From Verrucomicrobiota bacterium (lineage in GTDB: Bacteria > Verrucomicrobiota > Verrucomicrobiia > Chthoniobacterales > UBA10450): 64,000 nucleotides of DNA. Below, piece after piece: positions 42,430 through 50,357 of this stretch. A program made the position numbers and the translations under genes. The first letter of the stretch is position 1. Each line of letters starts with the position of its first letter. Location of the stretch: the NCBI GenBank assembly GCA_003218975.1, contig QHPD01000102.1, positions 1 through 64,000 of the forward strand, given 5' to 3'. The notes under the pieces were generated by a model that searched no databases, was not told the origin of the DNA, and saw only the letters and a program-made list of their open reading frames with translations.

Positions 42430-42895
42430 ATGGCGTTGTCAGCATCTACCGTCGGATTGATAGTGATTATGACGCTCTACTTCGGCATTGGAGTCCTGTC
42501 TGCCGCTGGCTCAATTTACATATCGAAGGCACTCCTTACTCCAAAACTCGAACAAATCGTCTTCGCTTTGTTTCTCATCGCGATTGCTTGATTTTATCTA
42601 GCGTTCACTGCCTACTTCGGAAGCGATAGAGTGTGGCGATTGGAATCAGAAGCGGTAGTTGCGTTCACTGTTATAGGGCTTGTCGGTGTGCGAGTACCGA
42701 TTGCTCTCATAATTGGGTACCCATTGCATGGAATTTGGGATGTCCTTCATGAACTGCATGCTCATGGCGGAAGAGACGTTTTCGGAAGGGAAAGTAACTG
42801 CGATTCCGTTGGCTTACGGCGTCTTTTGTGCCACCTACGATTTGTGCCTGGGGTTGTATTTCTATACGCGCCGCAGCCAATGGCGTGCTGCCTAG
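42430..42895 (+). pseudogene. broken DUF6010-like membrane protein gene
   Basis: From the ATG at 42430 the frame reads a hydrophobic protein (TVGLIVIMTLYFGIGVLSAAG, KLEQIVFALFLIAIA) up to a TGA at 42589-42591. It then continues in the same frame with FYLAFTAYFGSDRVWRLESEA and YPLHGIWDVLHELHAHGG. At about 42765-42790 coding shifts by one base into FSEGKVTAIPLAYGVFCATYDLCLGLYFYTRRSQW, ending at 42895. Joined, these form one membrane protein resembling DUF6010. One stop and one frameshift make it a pseudogene, probably recent because both halves are still well kept. Confidence 0.72.
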
Positions 42896-43055
42896 GCGCC
42901 TCCAGAACAGTAGAACGCTTGATCGGACGTTTGGATTGCGGCGATTGGTTTTTTGTCGAAGTCGGTGTCCCGGAGCAACTTTCTATTTGGCATTCGGGCG
43001 AGCGAGATACACTTCGTGATTCGCGCATTGCAGGCAAGTAAGGAATGCTTGTAGC

Positions 43056-43883
43056 GTGAAAGTTCTCACCACGGTTGCCGGGGCCCAGTCGCAAGTAAAA
43101 CACCAGCCTCGCATGCTCGTTCCGACCATGGGAGCGCTGCACAAGGCGCACGGTGAATTGATTCGGGTTGCGAGTGAGCATGCTGGCCGCAACGGTGAAG
43201 TGGCGGTGAGCATTTTTGTGAATCCGCTCCAGTTTGAACCCGGCAGCGATTACGAGCGATACCCGCGCCCGGAAAAAGCTGACGAAGAATTTTGTCGAAA
43301 TACCGGTGTCGATCTCTTGTTCCGGCCAAGTCTCGCGGAAATGTATGCCGACGATCGCTCGGTGTTCGTCGAAGAATCGTCACTTTCGAAGACGCTGGAG
43401 GGCAAGTTGCGTCCCGGACATTTCTGCGGGGTTTGCACAGTTGTCGCGAAGTTGTTCAATGTTCTTGCGCCTGACGCGGCGGTGTTTGGCGAGAAAGATT
43501 TTCAGCAGTTGGCGATTGTTCGCCGCATGGTGCGCGACCTCAATTTTAAGATCGACATCATCGCGGTGCCGACGGTGCGTGAAGCCGATGGGCTGGCGTG
43601 TAGCTCGCGCAATCAATATTTGAGTTCCGACGAGCGAAAACAGGCAGCCGTTTTGCACAAATCACTACTCGCGGCTGCCAATGCCGGAAAAACATCCGTG
43701 CGAGAACTTGTCGCTCTTGTACGAAAGACGATTGGCGAAGCGCCGTTGGCGCGGATCGATTATGTTGAACTTGTAGACACAGAAAGCTTGCAGCCGCTCG
43801 AGGTTGTTAGGCCAAATTCGCTGCTCGCGGTTGCAGTTTTCTTCGGCAAAACTCGCTTGATCGACAACATTCGGCTGCGATGA
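43056..43883 (+). CDS. panC: pantothenate synthetase
   Basis: 275 residues. VPTMGALHKAHGELIRVASEHA (ATP-binding HIGH-like), VSIFVNPLQFEPGSDYERYPR, EGKLRPGHFCGVCTVVAKLFN, DAAVFGEKDFQQLAIVRRMVRDLN, TVREADGLACSSRNQYLS: all PanC hallmarks. It condenses pantoate and beta-alanine using ATP. The start is GTG at 43056, just before KVLTTV. It overlaps nadB by four bases (ATGA), so pantothenate and NAD synthesis genes are coupled here. Confidence 0.96.
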   Translation: MKVLTTVAGAQSQVKHQPRMLVPTMGALHKAHGELIRVASEHAGRNGEVAVSIFVNPLQFEPGSDYERYPRPEKADEEFCRNTGVDLLFRPSLAEMYADDRSVFVEESSLSKTLEGKLRPGHFCGVCTVVAKLFNVLAPDAAVFGEKDFQQLAIVRRMVRDLNFKIDIIAVPTVREADGLACSSRNQYLSSDERKQAAVLHKSLLAAANAGKTSVRELVALVRKTIGEAPLARIDYVELVDTESLQPLEVVRPNSLLAVAVFFGKTRLIDNIRLR

Positions 43884-45472
43884 GGGATTACGATTTCGTG
43901 GTGATTGGCAGCGGCATAGCCGGTCTGACTTTTGCGCTGAAAGCGGCGAAGCATGGGTCGGTTGCCGTAGTCACAAAACGCAAGGGTTCTGACACAAACA
44001 CGGCGCGGGCGCAAGGTGGAATCGCGTGCGTGACGAGCGACGAAGATTCGTTTGAGCTGCATGTGCGCGATACCCTCGAGGCGGGTGCGGGCCTTTGCGA
44101 TGAGGCGGTCGTCCGCACAATTGTCACCGAAGGTCCGGACCGTATTCGCGAATTGATCGCGCTCGGGTTGCAATTCGATGAACGCGAAGTCTCAGGGCAT
44201 CGCGAGCTTGATCTGGGCAAGGAGGGCGGTCACTCGAAGCGTCGCGTTTTGCATGTGCGCGACGTGACCGGCAAAGAGGTCGAGGAAACTTTGCTGCGTG
44301 AACTCGACCGGCAATCGCGGGTCGAGCTACTGGAAAATCACATGGCGGTTGATCTGATCACGGCGGCCAAGCTCGGGTTTGCCACAGAAGATCGCTGCCT
44401 TGGCGCCTACGTTTTGGATGAAACGGCCGGAAAAGTTGAAACGATTCGCGCGGATCGAATCGTGCTCGCGACTGGCGGTTGCGGCAAGGTTTATTTGTAC
44501 ACGACCAATCCCGATATCGCGACGGGGGACGGTGTGGCTATGGCGTGGCGAGCAGGCGTTGAGATCGCCAACATGGAATTCATCCAATTTCATCCGACTT
44601 GTCTCTTCCACCCTCAGGCCAAATCGTTCCTCATCTCGGAAGCAGTGCGCGGTGAAGGCGGAATTTTGCGCAATGATCGCGGTGAAGATTTTATGAAACG
44701 CTACGACGCCCGGGGCTCGCTCGCTCCGCGCGACATCGTGGCGCGTGCGATCGATTCCGAAATGAAGCGGTCGGGTGCAAAATGCGCGTTTCTGGATATC
44801 ACGCACAGATCCCCGGAATTTCTTCGGGAGCGCTTCCCACACATTTATCAGACCTGCCTGCGATTTGGGATCGACATGTCCAAGCAACCGATACCGGTCG
44901 TGCCAGCGGCGCATTATCAATGCGGCGGAATCAAGACGGATGTGAATGGCGCGACGAGTTTACCCGGGCTTTACGCCATTGGTGAAGTGGCCTGTACCGG
45001 CTTGCACGGAGCGAATCGTCTCGCGAGCAACTCGCTACTCGAAGGCTTGGTGATGTCGCATCGGGCCGCCGCGACCGCTGTGCATGTGGAATCAACTTCA
45101 AAGCGGAAAATTCCTTTGCCCGAGTGGAAATCGGGAAATGTGCAGGACGTCGATGAAATGGTGGTGATCTATCATAATTGGGACGAGATCAGGCGGCTGA
45201 TGTGGGATTATGTGGGAATTGTGCGCACGGATAAGCGGCTGCAGCGTGCTAGCGCCCGGCTCCGGAATCTCCAGCGCGAAATCCGTGAATTCTATTGGAA
45301 TTTCAAAGTCTCCGTGGATTTGTTGGAACTGCGGAATCTCGCGACGGTGGCAGCGTTGATTGTCGATTCGGCGTTGAGCAGGAAAGAAAGTCGCGGTCTG
45401 CATTACACGCTGGATTATCCGCAAGCCGATGATCGCGAATTCAGGCAGGATACGTTGGTCAGGCGCAATTGA
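43880..45472 (+). CDS. nadB: L-aspartate oxidase
   Basis: 530 residues of FAD flavoprotein in the succinate dehydrogenase/fumarate reductase family: DFVVIGSGIAGLTFALKAAKHGSVAVVTK, NTARAQGGIACV, GHRELDLGKEGGHSKRRVLH, FHPTCLFHP, LISEAVRGEGGILRNDRGEDFM, VPAAHYQCGGIKTD and GEVACTGLHGANRLASNSLLEGLV. It oxidises aspartate to iminoaspartate, the first step of de novo NAD synthesis. nadA and nadC are not in this window. Start codon shares the ATGA overlap with panC. Confidence 0.96.
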   Translation: MRDYDFVVIGSGIAGLTFALKAAKHGSVAVVTKRKGSDTNTARAQGGIACVTSDEDSFELHVRDTLEAGAGLCDEAVVRTIVTEGPDRIRELIALGLQFDEREVSGHRELDLGKEGGHSKRRVLHVRDVTGKEVEETLLRELDRQSRVELLENHMAVDLITAAKLGFATEDRCLGAYVLDETAGKVETIRADRIVLATGGCGKVYLYTTNPDIATGDGVAMAWRAGVEIANMEFIQFHPTCLFHPQAKSFLISEAVRGEGGILRNDRGEDFMKRYDARGSLAPRDIVARAIDSEMKRSGAKCAFLDITHRSPEFLRERFPHIYQTCLRFGIDMSKQPIPVVPAAHYQCGGIKTDVNGATSLPGLYAIGEVACTGLHGANRLASNSLLEGLVMSHRAAATAVHVESTSKRKIPLPEWKSGNVQDVDEMVVIYHNWDEIRRLMWDYVGIVRTDKRLQRASARLRNLQREIREFYWNFKVSVDLLELRNLATVAALIVDSALSRKESRGLHYTLDYPQADDREFRQDTLVRRN

Positions 45473-45559
45473 ATTGGGGAGGCCGGGAATATTGGGGCCC
45501 CAAAAAAAATCTTGCCTAATTGCCGGTGATCGGATAAGGGGGACGGCGATTATCTGCGC

Positions 45560-46390
45560 ATGAAGAGGCTTTTAGCGTTTTGTCTCACCCTGGGAATGGC
45601 GGGCGCGGCGAAAGCCGACGAACAATCCACGTCGCCGTACGCAACGGCGGCGGATTTTGCCAAGTATGCCATGAAGCTGCGGGAGCAAGCGCTGCTCAAA
45701 GTGGAGCCGCAAGTTTTCGTGCCGACGAGTTCTCGGCCGATCACACCGCGTTATCCATGGAAGACCAAGGTAGTGACCACGGTGTTTTGGGTTGGCGAAC
45801 AAGCGAGCGGCAACAATCCTGTGCCCAATTTCAGGAGTTCCTGGGACGCAAATTGGACAGGGAGTTATGGCGGCTTTGACAGCCCCGATCCATCGGCGCG
45901 GCGCAACTATATCCCGGTGGCGTTTATTCCCCACCTAAATCCATTCTACTGCGCGCTGCCCTACAACGATGTCACGCATGGGCAATTTAAGCCAGAGGCG
46001 GCGCTGATCATTCCGTGGTTTAAACAAGCGTATACAGGGCCGGGTCAGTCGGTTTGCCAGCATCGCTGGGTCGCCATTCGGAAAGGCAATCGCACTTGTT
46101 ACGCGCAATGGGAGGATTGCGGCCCGTTTCGCACAGACCATTTTCAGTACGTTTTTGGAAACGAGCGGCCAAAACCAAATCTTAACCAGGGCGCTGGGCT
46201 GGACGTTTCGCCAGCGGTGCGCGATTATCTCGGGCTAGCGCCAACCGATGTGACTGATTGGCAATTTGTGGAATGGCGTGAAGTGCCTCCAGGGCCATGG
46301 CGAAACTATGGCGATAACAACCATTTCGTCACTGCGCATCGCCAGCTTGAGCAGCAATTGGCCAAACAAACCGCCGCGGCGAAGAAGTAG
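45560..46390 (+). CDS. exported protein, possible double-psi beta-barrel fold
   Basis: 276 residues. A signal peptide (LLAFCLTLGMAGAAKA) is followed by a region with TVFWVGEQASGNNPVPNFRSSWD, YIPVAFIPHLNPFYCALPYNDV, QHRWVAIRKGNRTCYAQWEDCGPFRTDHFQYVFGN and GLDVSPAVRDYLGL. The last two stretches, with the Cys pair and the acidic WEDCGPF, are reminiscent of RlpA/expansin-like barrels that act on cell-wall glycan, though I cannot prove this. It stands alone between nadB and the deacetylase. Confidence 0.62.
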   Translation: MKRLLAFCLTLGMAGAAKADEQSTSPYATAADFAKYAMKLREQALLKVEPQVFVPTSSRPITPRYPWKTKVVTTVFWVGEQASGNNPVPNFRSSWDANWTGSYGGFDSPDPSARRNYIPVAFIPHLNPFYCALPYNDVTHGQFKPEAALIIPWFKQAYTGPGQSVCQHRWVAIRKGNRTCYAQWEDCGPFRTDHFQYVFGNERPKPNLNQGAGLDVSPAVRDYLGLAPTDVTDWQFVEWREVPPGPWRNYGDNNHFVTAHRQLEQQLAKQTAAAKK

Positions 46391-46411
46391 TCGGTTCGGA
46401 TTTCAGACTCC

Positions 46412-47251
46412 TTAATCGCGTGGCGCAGAGGTCCGAGAAGGAGTCGCTGATGGTGACGGCGAGGCGACTGTGGCTGGAACGCTTGCCGTTGCCTCAGGCT
46501 GTGGCGACGCCGACGGGCGTTGAGGTACGGCCATTCGAATCACTTCCGATACTGTCACGAACTTGAATCCCTTTGCTGCAAGGGCGTCGAGAGTAGAAGG
46601 CATCGCTTCGATTGTTCCTGGATGAATGTCGTGCGACAACACGATTGAGCCGGGCTGAGTCTCTTTCAAAATGCGGTTGCGAACCACGGCCGGGCCGGGC
46701 CGTTTCCAGTCATAGGGATCGACGTCCCAAAGAATGATGTCGTAGCCCAATTCATCGTGGATCCAACGTTTCTCCCGTGCCGTGATCGAGCCGTAGGGCG
46801 GCCGCATCAAAGTGGGGCGCTTGCCGGTGGCGTTTCTAATTGCGTCGTCCGTTCGCCACAACTGCTGGTGCACGCGGTCCTCCGACATCTTCGCAAAATT
46901 CGGATGCGACCAACTATGATTGCCAATCTCATGGCCTTCTCGCGCAGCGCGAGCCACAATCTCGGGATGCTCCGCGACATTCTCTCCAATTACGAAGAAG
47001 GTTGCCTTAATGTGACGGGCTGCGAGTAGATCCAGCAATTTCGGGGTAAGGGTTGCGCTTGGGCCGTCGTCAAAAGTCATCGCGATGTAAGGACCATCCA
47101 CGTGAACTGAACTGAACGTGATGCTCTGTTCCGTCGCAGCATTACGCTCGCTCTTTTCTGAAGTTCGCAGCGGGATTTCCTTCTCGGTTCCAAGAGCAAG
47201 CGTCGCGATGAGCCCGACAAAGCAAAGGAATAGTAAACGGAAAAAAAACAT
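46412..47251 (-). CDS. polysaccharide deacetylase (NodB domain), exported
   Basis: 279 residues. A hydrophobic N-terminal signal/anchor (LLFLCFVGLIATLALG) is followed by a carbohydrate esterase 4 domain with all five motifs: TFDDGPS (metal Asp), HSWSHP (metal His pair), RPPYGS, WDVDPYDW and LSHDIH. It should remove acetyl groups from peptidoglycan or another glycan in the periplasm. The last 40 residues are a Ser/Pro/Ala-rich low-complexity tail. The neighbouring genes do not fix the substrate. Confidence 0.9.
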   Translation of the reverse strand: MFFFRLLFLCFVGLIATLALGTEKEIPLRTSEKSERNAATEQSITFSSVHVDGPYIAMTFDDGPSATLTPKLLDLLAARHIKATFFVIGENVAEHPEIVARAAREGHEIGNHSWSHPNFAKMSEDRVHQQLWRTDDAIRNATGKRPTLMRPPYGSITAREKRWIHDELGYDIILWDVDPYDWKRPGPAVVRNRILKETQPGSIVLSHDIHPGTIEAMPSTLDALAAKGFKFVTVSEVIRMAVPQRPSASPQPEATASVPATVASPSPSATPSRTSAPRD

Positions 47252-47371
47252 CAGCGCGAAAGCGGTGGATTAAAATGCGTGTATCTAGCAGAGGTCGCCA
47301 GCTACGCAAGGCGCGGCACGGAGTGAAAATTCGAACGAGTTTTCGCCGTCCCGCGGAAAAAGCCCATTTGC

Positions 47372-47839
47372 TTAGCCTTTACGCAATTTCTCCAATTTCG
47401 TGATAAGCGCTTCTGTGCCGCCTGGAAAGTAGCCTTCGAACTCCCAAAGTTTCTGCCCATCGCCATCGAGAACGATGAGGGTGGGAAATCCTTGCACCTG
47501 GTATTGCTGCGCAAGATCCTGGTTTTGCTTCTTTAATGCGGCGGCTTGCGCCTGCCAACGAGAGCCGCCGGGCCGCGGGAAATCCAGTTCCAGAAGGATC
47601 AAATTTTTGCTCGCGTACTCTTTGAAATCCGGTTGGGAGAAAACTTCCTTGTCCAGCTGGATGCAGTAGCCGCACCAATCGGAACCGGTGAAATCGAGCA
47701 GCAGCAGTTTGTTGCCCGCTTTGGTCTCCTGCTGAGCTTTCTTGTAATCGTTCAGCCATCCGGACGCGGCGCTGCCGAGCGGCGCATGGAGGAAAATGCA
47801 GGCTGCGACAGCAAAGAGAATGAGATGACGCTTTTCCAC
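47372..47839 (-). CDS. exported thioredoxin-like protein
   Basis: 155 residues. A signal peptide (LILFAVAACIFLHAPLGSA) precedes a thioredoxin fold with LLLLDFTGSDWCGYCIQLDKEVFSQPDF (C-G-Y-C), the cis-Pro in VQGFPTLIVLDGDG and a closing helix. It resembles DsbD-partner or TlpA-like periplasmic thioredoxins (thioredoxin_7 type). It is complete and lies apart from the dsbD group at 29.7 kb, which could be its reductant. Confidence 0.85.
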   Translation of the reverse strand: MEKRHLILFAVAACIFLHAPLGSAASGWLNDYKKAQQETKAGNKLLLLDFTGSDWCGYCIQLDKEVFSQPDFKEYASKNLILLELDFPRPGGSRWQAQAAALKKQNQDLAQQYQVQGFPTLIVLDGDGQKLWEFEGYFPGGTEALITKLEKLRKG

Positions 47840-48029
47840 ATCTCCATCTTGAACCAGACCACGATCGAGCGCAAGGACGCCAAACCACGACGGTGGATCA
47901 CTCTCGACTGGCTGCGAGTGACGATGACTGCTGCTGGATCAATTTCATGTGTCCGCGCGATTAATCTTCCAATTCTGGCGAAAAGAAGCGCGTAGTTAAG
48001 GTTTTTGAGCAACGGGCCGAACCGCTTAG

Positions 48030-48977
48030 CTAACTCGCAAGCTCGAGAACGTCACTCGCGGAGCCCCATGAAAGGGTGAAGCCGGCGCCGCCATGGCCGT
48101 AATTGTGAATGACGATGCGGCCATCGCGCAATCGATCGCGTTCGAGCCGCACGCCTGATCTTCGGAAGGGGCGCAGGCCGACGCGCTCTGCAAGCACATT
48201 CGGTTTCTCGATCTCCAATACCCGACTGCATTCCTCGAGAATCCGCGCTGTTGAGCCGGGATCGACAGCGAGATTATCGCTGATTTCGTTTGTCCCGCCG
48301 AATACGCAATCGTTCGCGCGCGGGATTGCGTACATGAGCGGTGCGTCATCGCAAACGATCGCGCTCGAGAGTTTTTCAATCTTGGGAATAATGACGACTT
48401 GGCCGCGGTGCGGCTCAAGATCGGCATCGTGAACGAGCTCGCGGGCACCAATGCCGGCGCAGTTGATCAGGAGATGGAATTCGGGGGGGGCGTCTTCGAG
48501 TTTTTCGAGGCGGGCATCGGCAGTTATTGATCCGCCAGCTTTTTGAAATCGGTTTGCCAGATAATCGAGGTAAATCGTTGTGTCCATGAGCGGAACGCGG
48601 AGCGAGAAACCACTCTTGAATAACTTGTGAGATCCCTCGACTTCGCTCGGGATGACATGGGCGCCTAACGAATGCGCCCAGGCGGGGATTTGAATTTCGC
48701 CTGTCCGAGAAAATTGACGCAGCTCGATCATGGAAACGCCCGCGCATGGATCACGGCAAAGATCGACAAGCGCCTGGTATGTTTCCAGCGCCCACGGGAT
48801 CACTTTTTCAGCCGGCTGCGCGTCGTACGGGAACCAAACCGCCGCGGCTGCGCCGGAGGTTGTTTGCTGCCCCGCTTCTTTTGCAAAGATTGCTGTCTGG
48901 TAGCCTCGCTCGGCTAGAACGATGCCGGACGTCAATCCAGACACGCCGGCACCGATGATGGCGATATCTTTCGGCAT
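48030..48977 (-). CDS. D-amino-acid oxidase-like FAD oxidoreductase with an in-frame repeat insertion
   Basis: 315 residues from the ATG at 48977. The FAD-binding motif KDIAIIGAGVSGLTSGIVLAERGY opens the protein, and the body follows D-amino-acid oxidase/D-aspartate oxidase proteins (AAAAVWFPYDAQP, LLINCAGIGARELVHD, PHRGQVVIIPKIE, NVLAERVGLRPFRRSGVRLER, HNYGHGGAGFTLSWG). The enzyme deaminates D-amino acids with O2. Residues 107-118 (HVIPSEVEGSHK) are translated from a dispersed repeat and interrupt the usual IPAWAH...LFKSGFSLRVPLMDTT stretch. The frame is kept, but activity could be altered. ATG at 48977 was chosen over 49115. Confidence 0.85.
   Translation of the reverse strand: MPKDIAIIGAGVSGLTSGIVLAERGYQTAIFAKEAGQQTTSGAAAAVWFPYDAQPAEKVIPWALETYQALVDLCRDPCAGVSMIELRQFSRTGEIQIPAWAHSLGAHVIPSEVEGSHKLFKSGFSLRVPLMDTTIYLDYLANRFQKAGGSITADARLEKLEDAPPEFHLLINCAGIGARELVHDADLEPHRGQVVIIPKIEKLSSAIVCDDAPLMYAIPRANDCVFGGTNEISDNLAVDPGSTARILEECSRVLEIEKPNVLAERVGLRPFRRSGVRLERDRLRDGRIVIHNYGHGGAGFTLSWGSASDVLELAS
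48624..48659. repeat. single unit of the TGTCATCC...GAGGGATC repeat inside the DAO-type gene
   Basis: 36 bp encoding 12 residues in frame. It differs only slightly from the right arm of the 20397-20511 element (GAGATCC.TCG.CTTCG.TC.GGATGAC). Confidence 0.68.
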
Positions 48978-49037
48978 GAAAGAAAGCTTGTAGAGCAGGC
49001 GCGGTGCCTGCCAACCAAAAAAACTGAGCCAAGTCGG

Positions 49038-49090
49038 ATTCGAGCAAGAGCAAAGGGTAGGATGGCGAATAAGAATACGAGAAAGAAAGA
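49038..49090. repeat. purine-rich degenerate AGCAAGAGCAAAG tract
   Basis: The spacer between the oxidase and mqnC contains GAGCAAGAGCAAAG, GAATAAGAATACGAGAAAGAAAGAG and similar purine runs, like the tract at 10024-10063. Confidence 0.4.
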
Positions 49091-49131
49091 GACGTGCAGA
49101 ATGCGCAGCAGTCATTTAGGGTTGGATTGAC

Positions 49132-50223
49132 ATGGGGCTACCAAATGGAGGTGCGCTAATTGAAAAGGTGTTGGCGGGTCAGCGAATTTCGTGCGAGGAC
49201 GTCTTAGAGCTCTACCGCTTCCCGCTGCAAGAACTTGCCGCGCTGGCGGACGAACGACGCCGACAAGCGAAACGCCTGTCCTACAACGGCAGGGGAAATG
49301 AGATCGTTACTTACATTGTCGATCGAAACATCAATTACACGAATGTTTGCAATGTTTATTGTAAATTCTGCGCATTTTATCGAACCGAGCGCGACGAAGA
49401 TCATTACGTTCTGAGCTTTGAGCAGATCGATCAAAAACTGGACGAACTTTCCGCGGCGGGCGGGGTTCAAATTCTGATGCAGGGCGGGCACCATCCGAAA
49501 TTGCCGTTCGCATGGTACATCGATCTCCTCCGTCACATCGGGAAGAAGTATCCGCACATCAATATCCACGGATTCAGTCCGCCGGAGTTCCAGCATTTCG
49601 CAGAAACTTTTCGGATGCCGTTGCGGGAAGTGATTTCCGAATTCAAAAATGCGGGCCTCGGGTCGATTCCCGGCGGTGGCGGCGAAATTCTGGTTGATCG
49701 CGTGCGGCAGAAAATTTCGCCGTTAAAAATTAACAGCGATCAATGGTTGGAGGTGATGCAGGTGGCGCACGAGCTGGGGTTGAAATCGAGCGCCACGATG
49801 ATGTTTGGCCATGTGGAGACGGTTGAAGATCGGATCGAGCATCTGCGACGCGTCCGCGAACAACAGGACCGGAGCGGCGGGTTTACCGCATTCATTTGCT
49901 GGACCTTTCAGCATGAGCACACCGTTTTGAAGGTGAAGCACCCCACCGGCGTGGCCGAATATTTGCGGACGCAAGCGCTGGCCCGGATTTTTTTGGATAA
50001 CATCGACAATGTCCAAAGCTCGTGGGTGACGCAGGGACCCGGCATCGGCCAGGTGGCGCTTAAATACGGAGCGAACGATTTCGGCTCCGTGATGATGGAA
50101 GAAAATGTGGTAAGCAGCGCCGGGACAACGTTCCGATTGAATGCTGAGCAGATCGAGTCTCTTATTCGCGATGCCGGCTACGAACCGCGCCGACGGAATA
50201 ATTGGTACGAGCTTTTGAATTAA
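49132..50223 (+). CDS. mqnC: cyclic dehypoxanthine futalosine synthase
   Basis: 363 residues. Radical SAM enzyme with the CNVYCKFC (C-x3-C-x2-C) cluster motif after IVDRNINYTNV, ILMQGGHHPKLPFAWYIDLL, INIHGFSPPEF, GLGSIPGGGGEILVDRVRQKISPLK and WTFQHEHT. These features identify MqnC of the futalosine menaquinone route, rather than MqnE. It cyclises dehypoxanthine futalosine. Other mqn genes are not in the window. The presence of this gene indicates menaquinone respiration through futalosine. Confidence 0.94.
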   Translation: MGLPNGGALIEKVLAGQRISCEDVLELYRFPLQELAALADERRRQAKRLSYNGRGNEIVTYIVDRNINYTNVCNVYCKFCAFYRTERDEDHYVLSFEQIDQKLDELSAAGGVQILMQGGHHPKLPFAWYIDLLRHIGKKYPHINIHGFSPPEFQHFAETFRMPLREVISEFKNAGLGSIPGGGGEILVDRVRQKISPLKINSDQWLEVMQVAHELGLKSSATMMFGHVETVEDRIEHLRRVREQQDRSGGFTAFICWTFQHEHTVLKVKHPTGVAEYLRTQALARIFLDNIDNVQSSWVTQGPGIGQVALKYGANDFGSVMMEENVVSSAGTTFRLNAEQIESLIRDAGYEPRRRNNWYELLN

Positions 50224-50357
50224 GACCCGCGACCAATCTCTCGATGGATGCATCACTGGTGACCACGAAAAATCTTGCCTTGACGTTTGGGCTCTTCTTT
50301 CCGATATAGCCGCCTGTCCGCGTGGAACGGTTTGCGCGGGACTGCGCTTCTTAACCT

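Noticed and set aside
44327-44920. 197-codon reverse frame within nadB
   Set aside because: Opposite the well-conserved L-aspartate oxidase; composition is that of a shadow frame.
45490-45515. Terminator after nadB (TTGGGGCCCCAAAAAAAA)
   Set aside because: The palindrome has no loop and the homopolymer is A, not T, on the strand of nadB.
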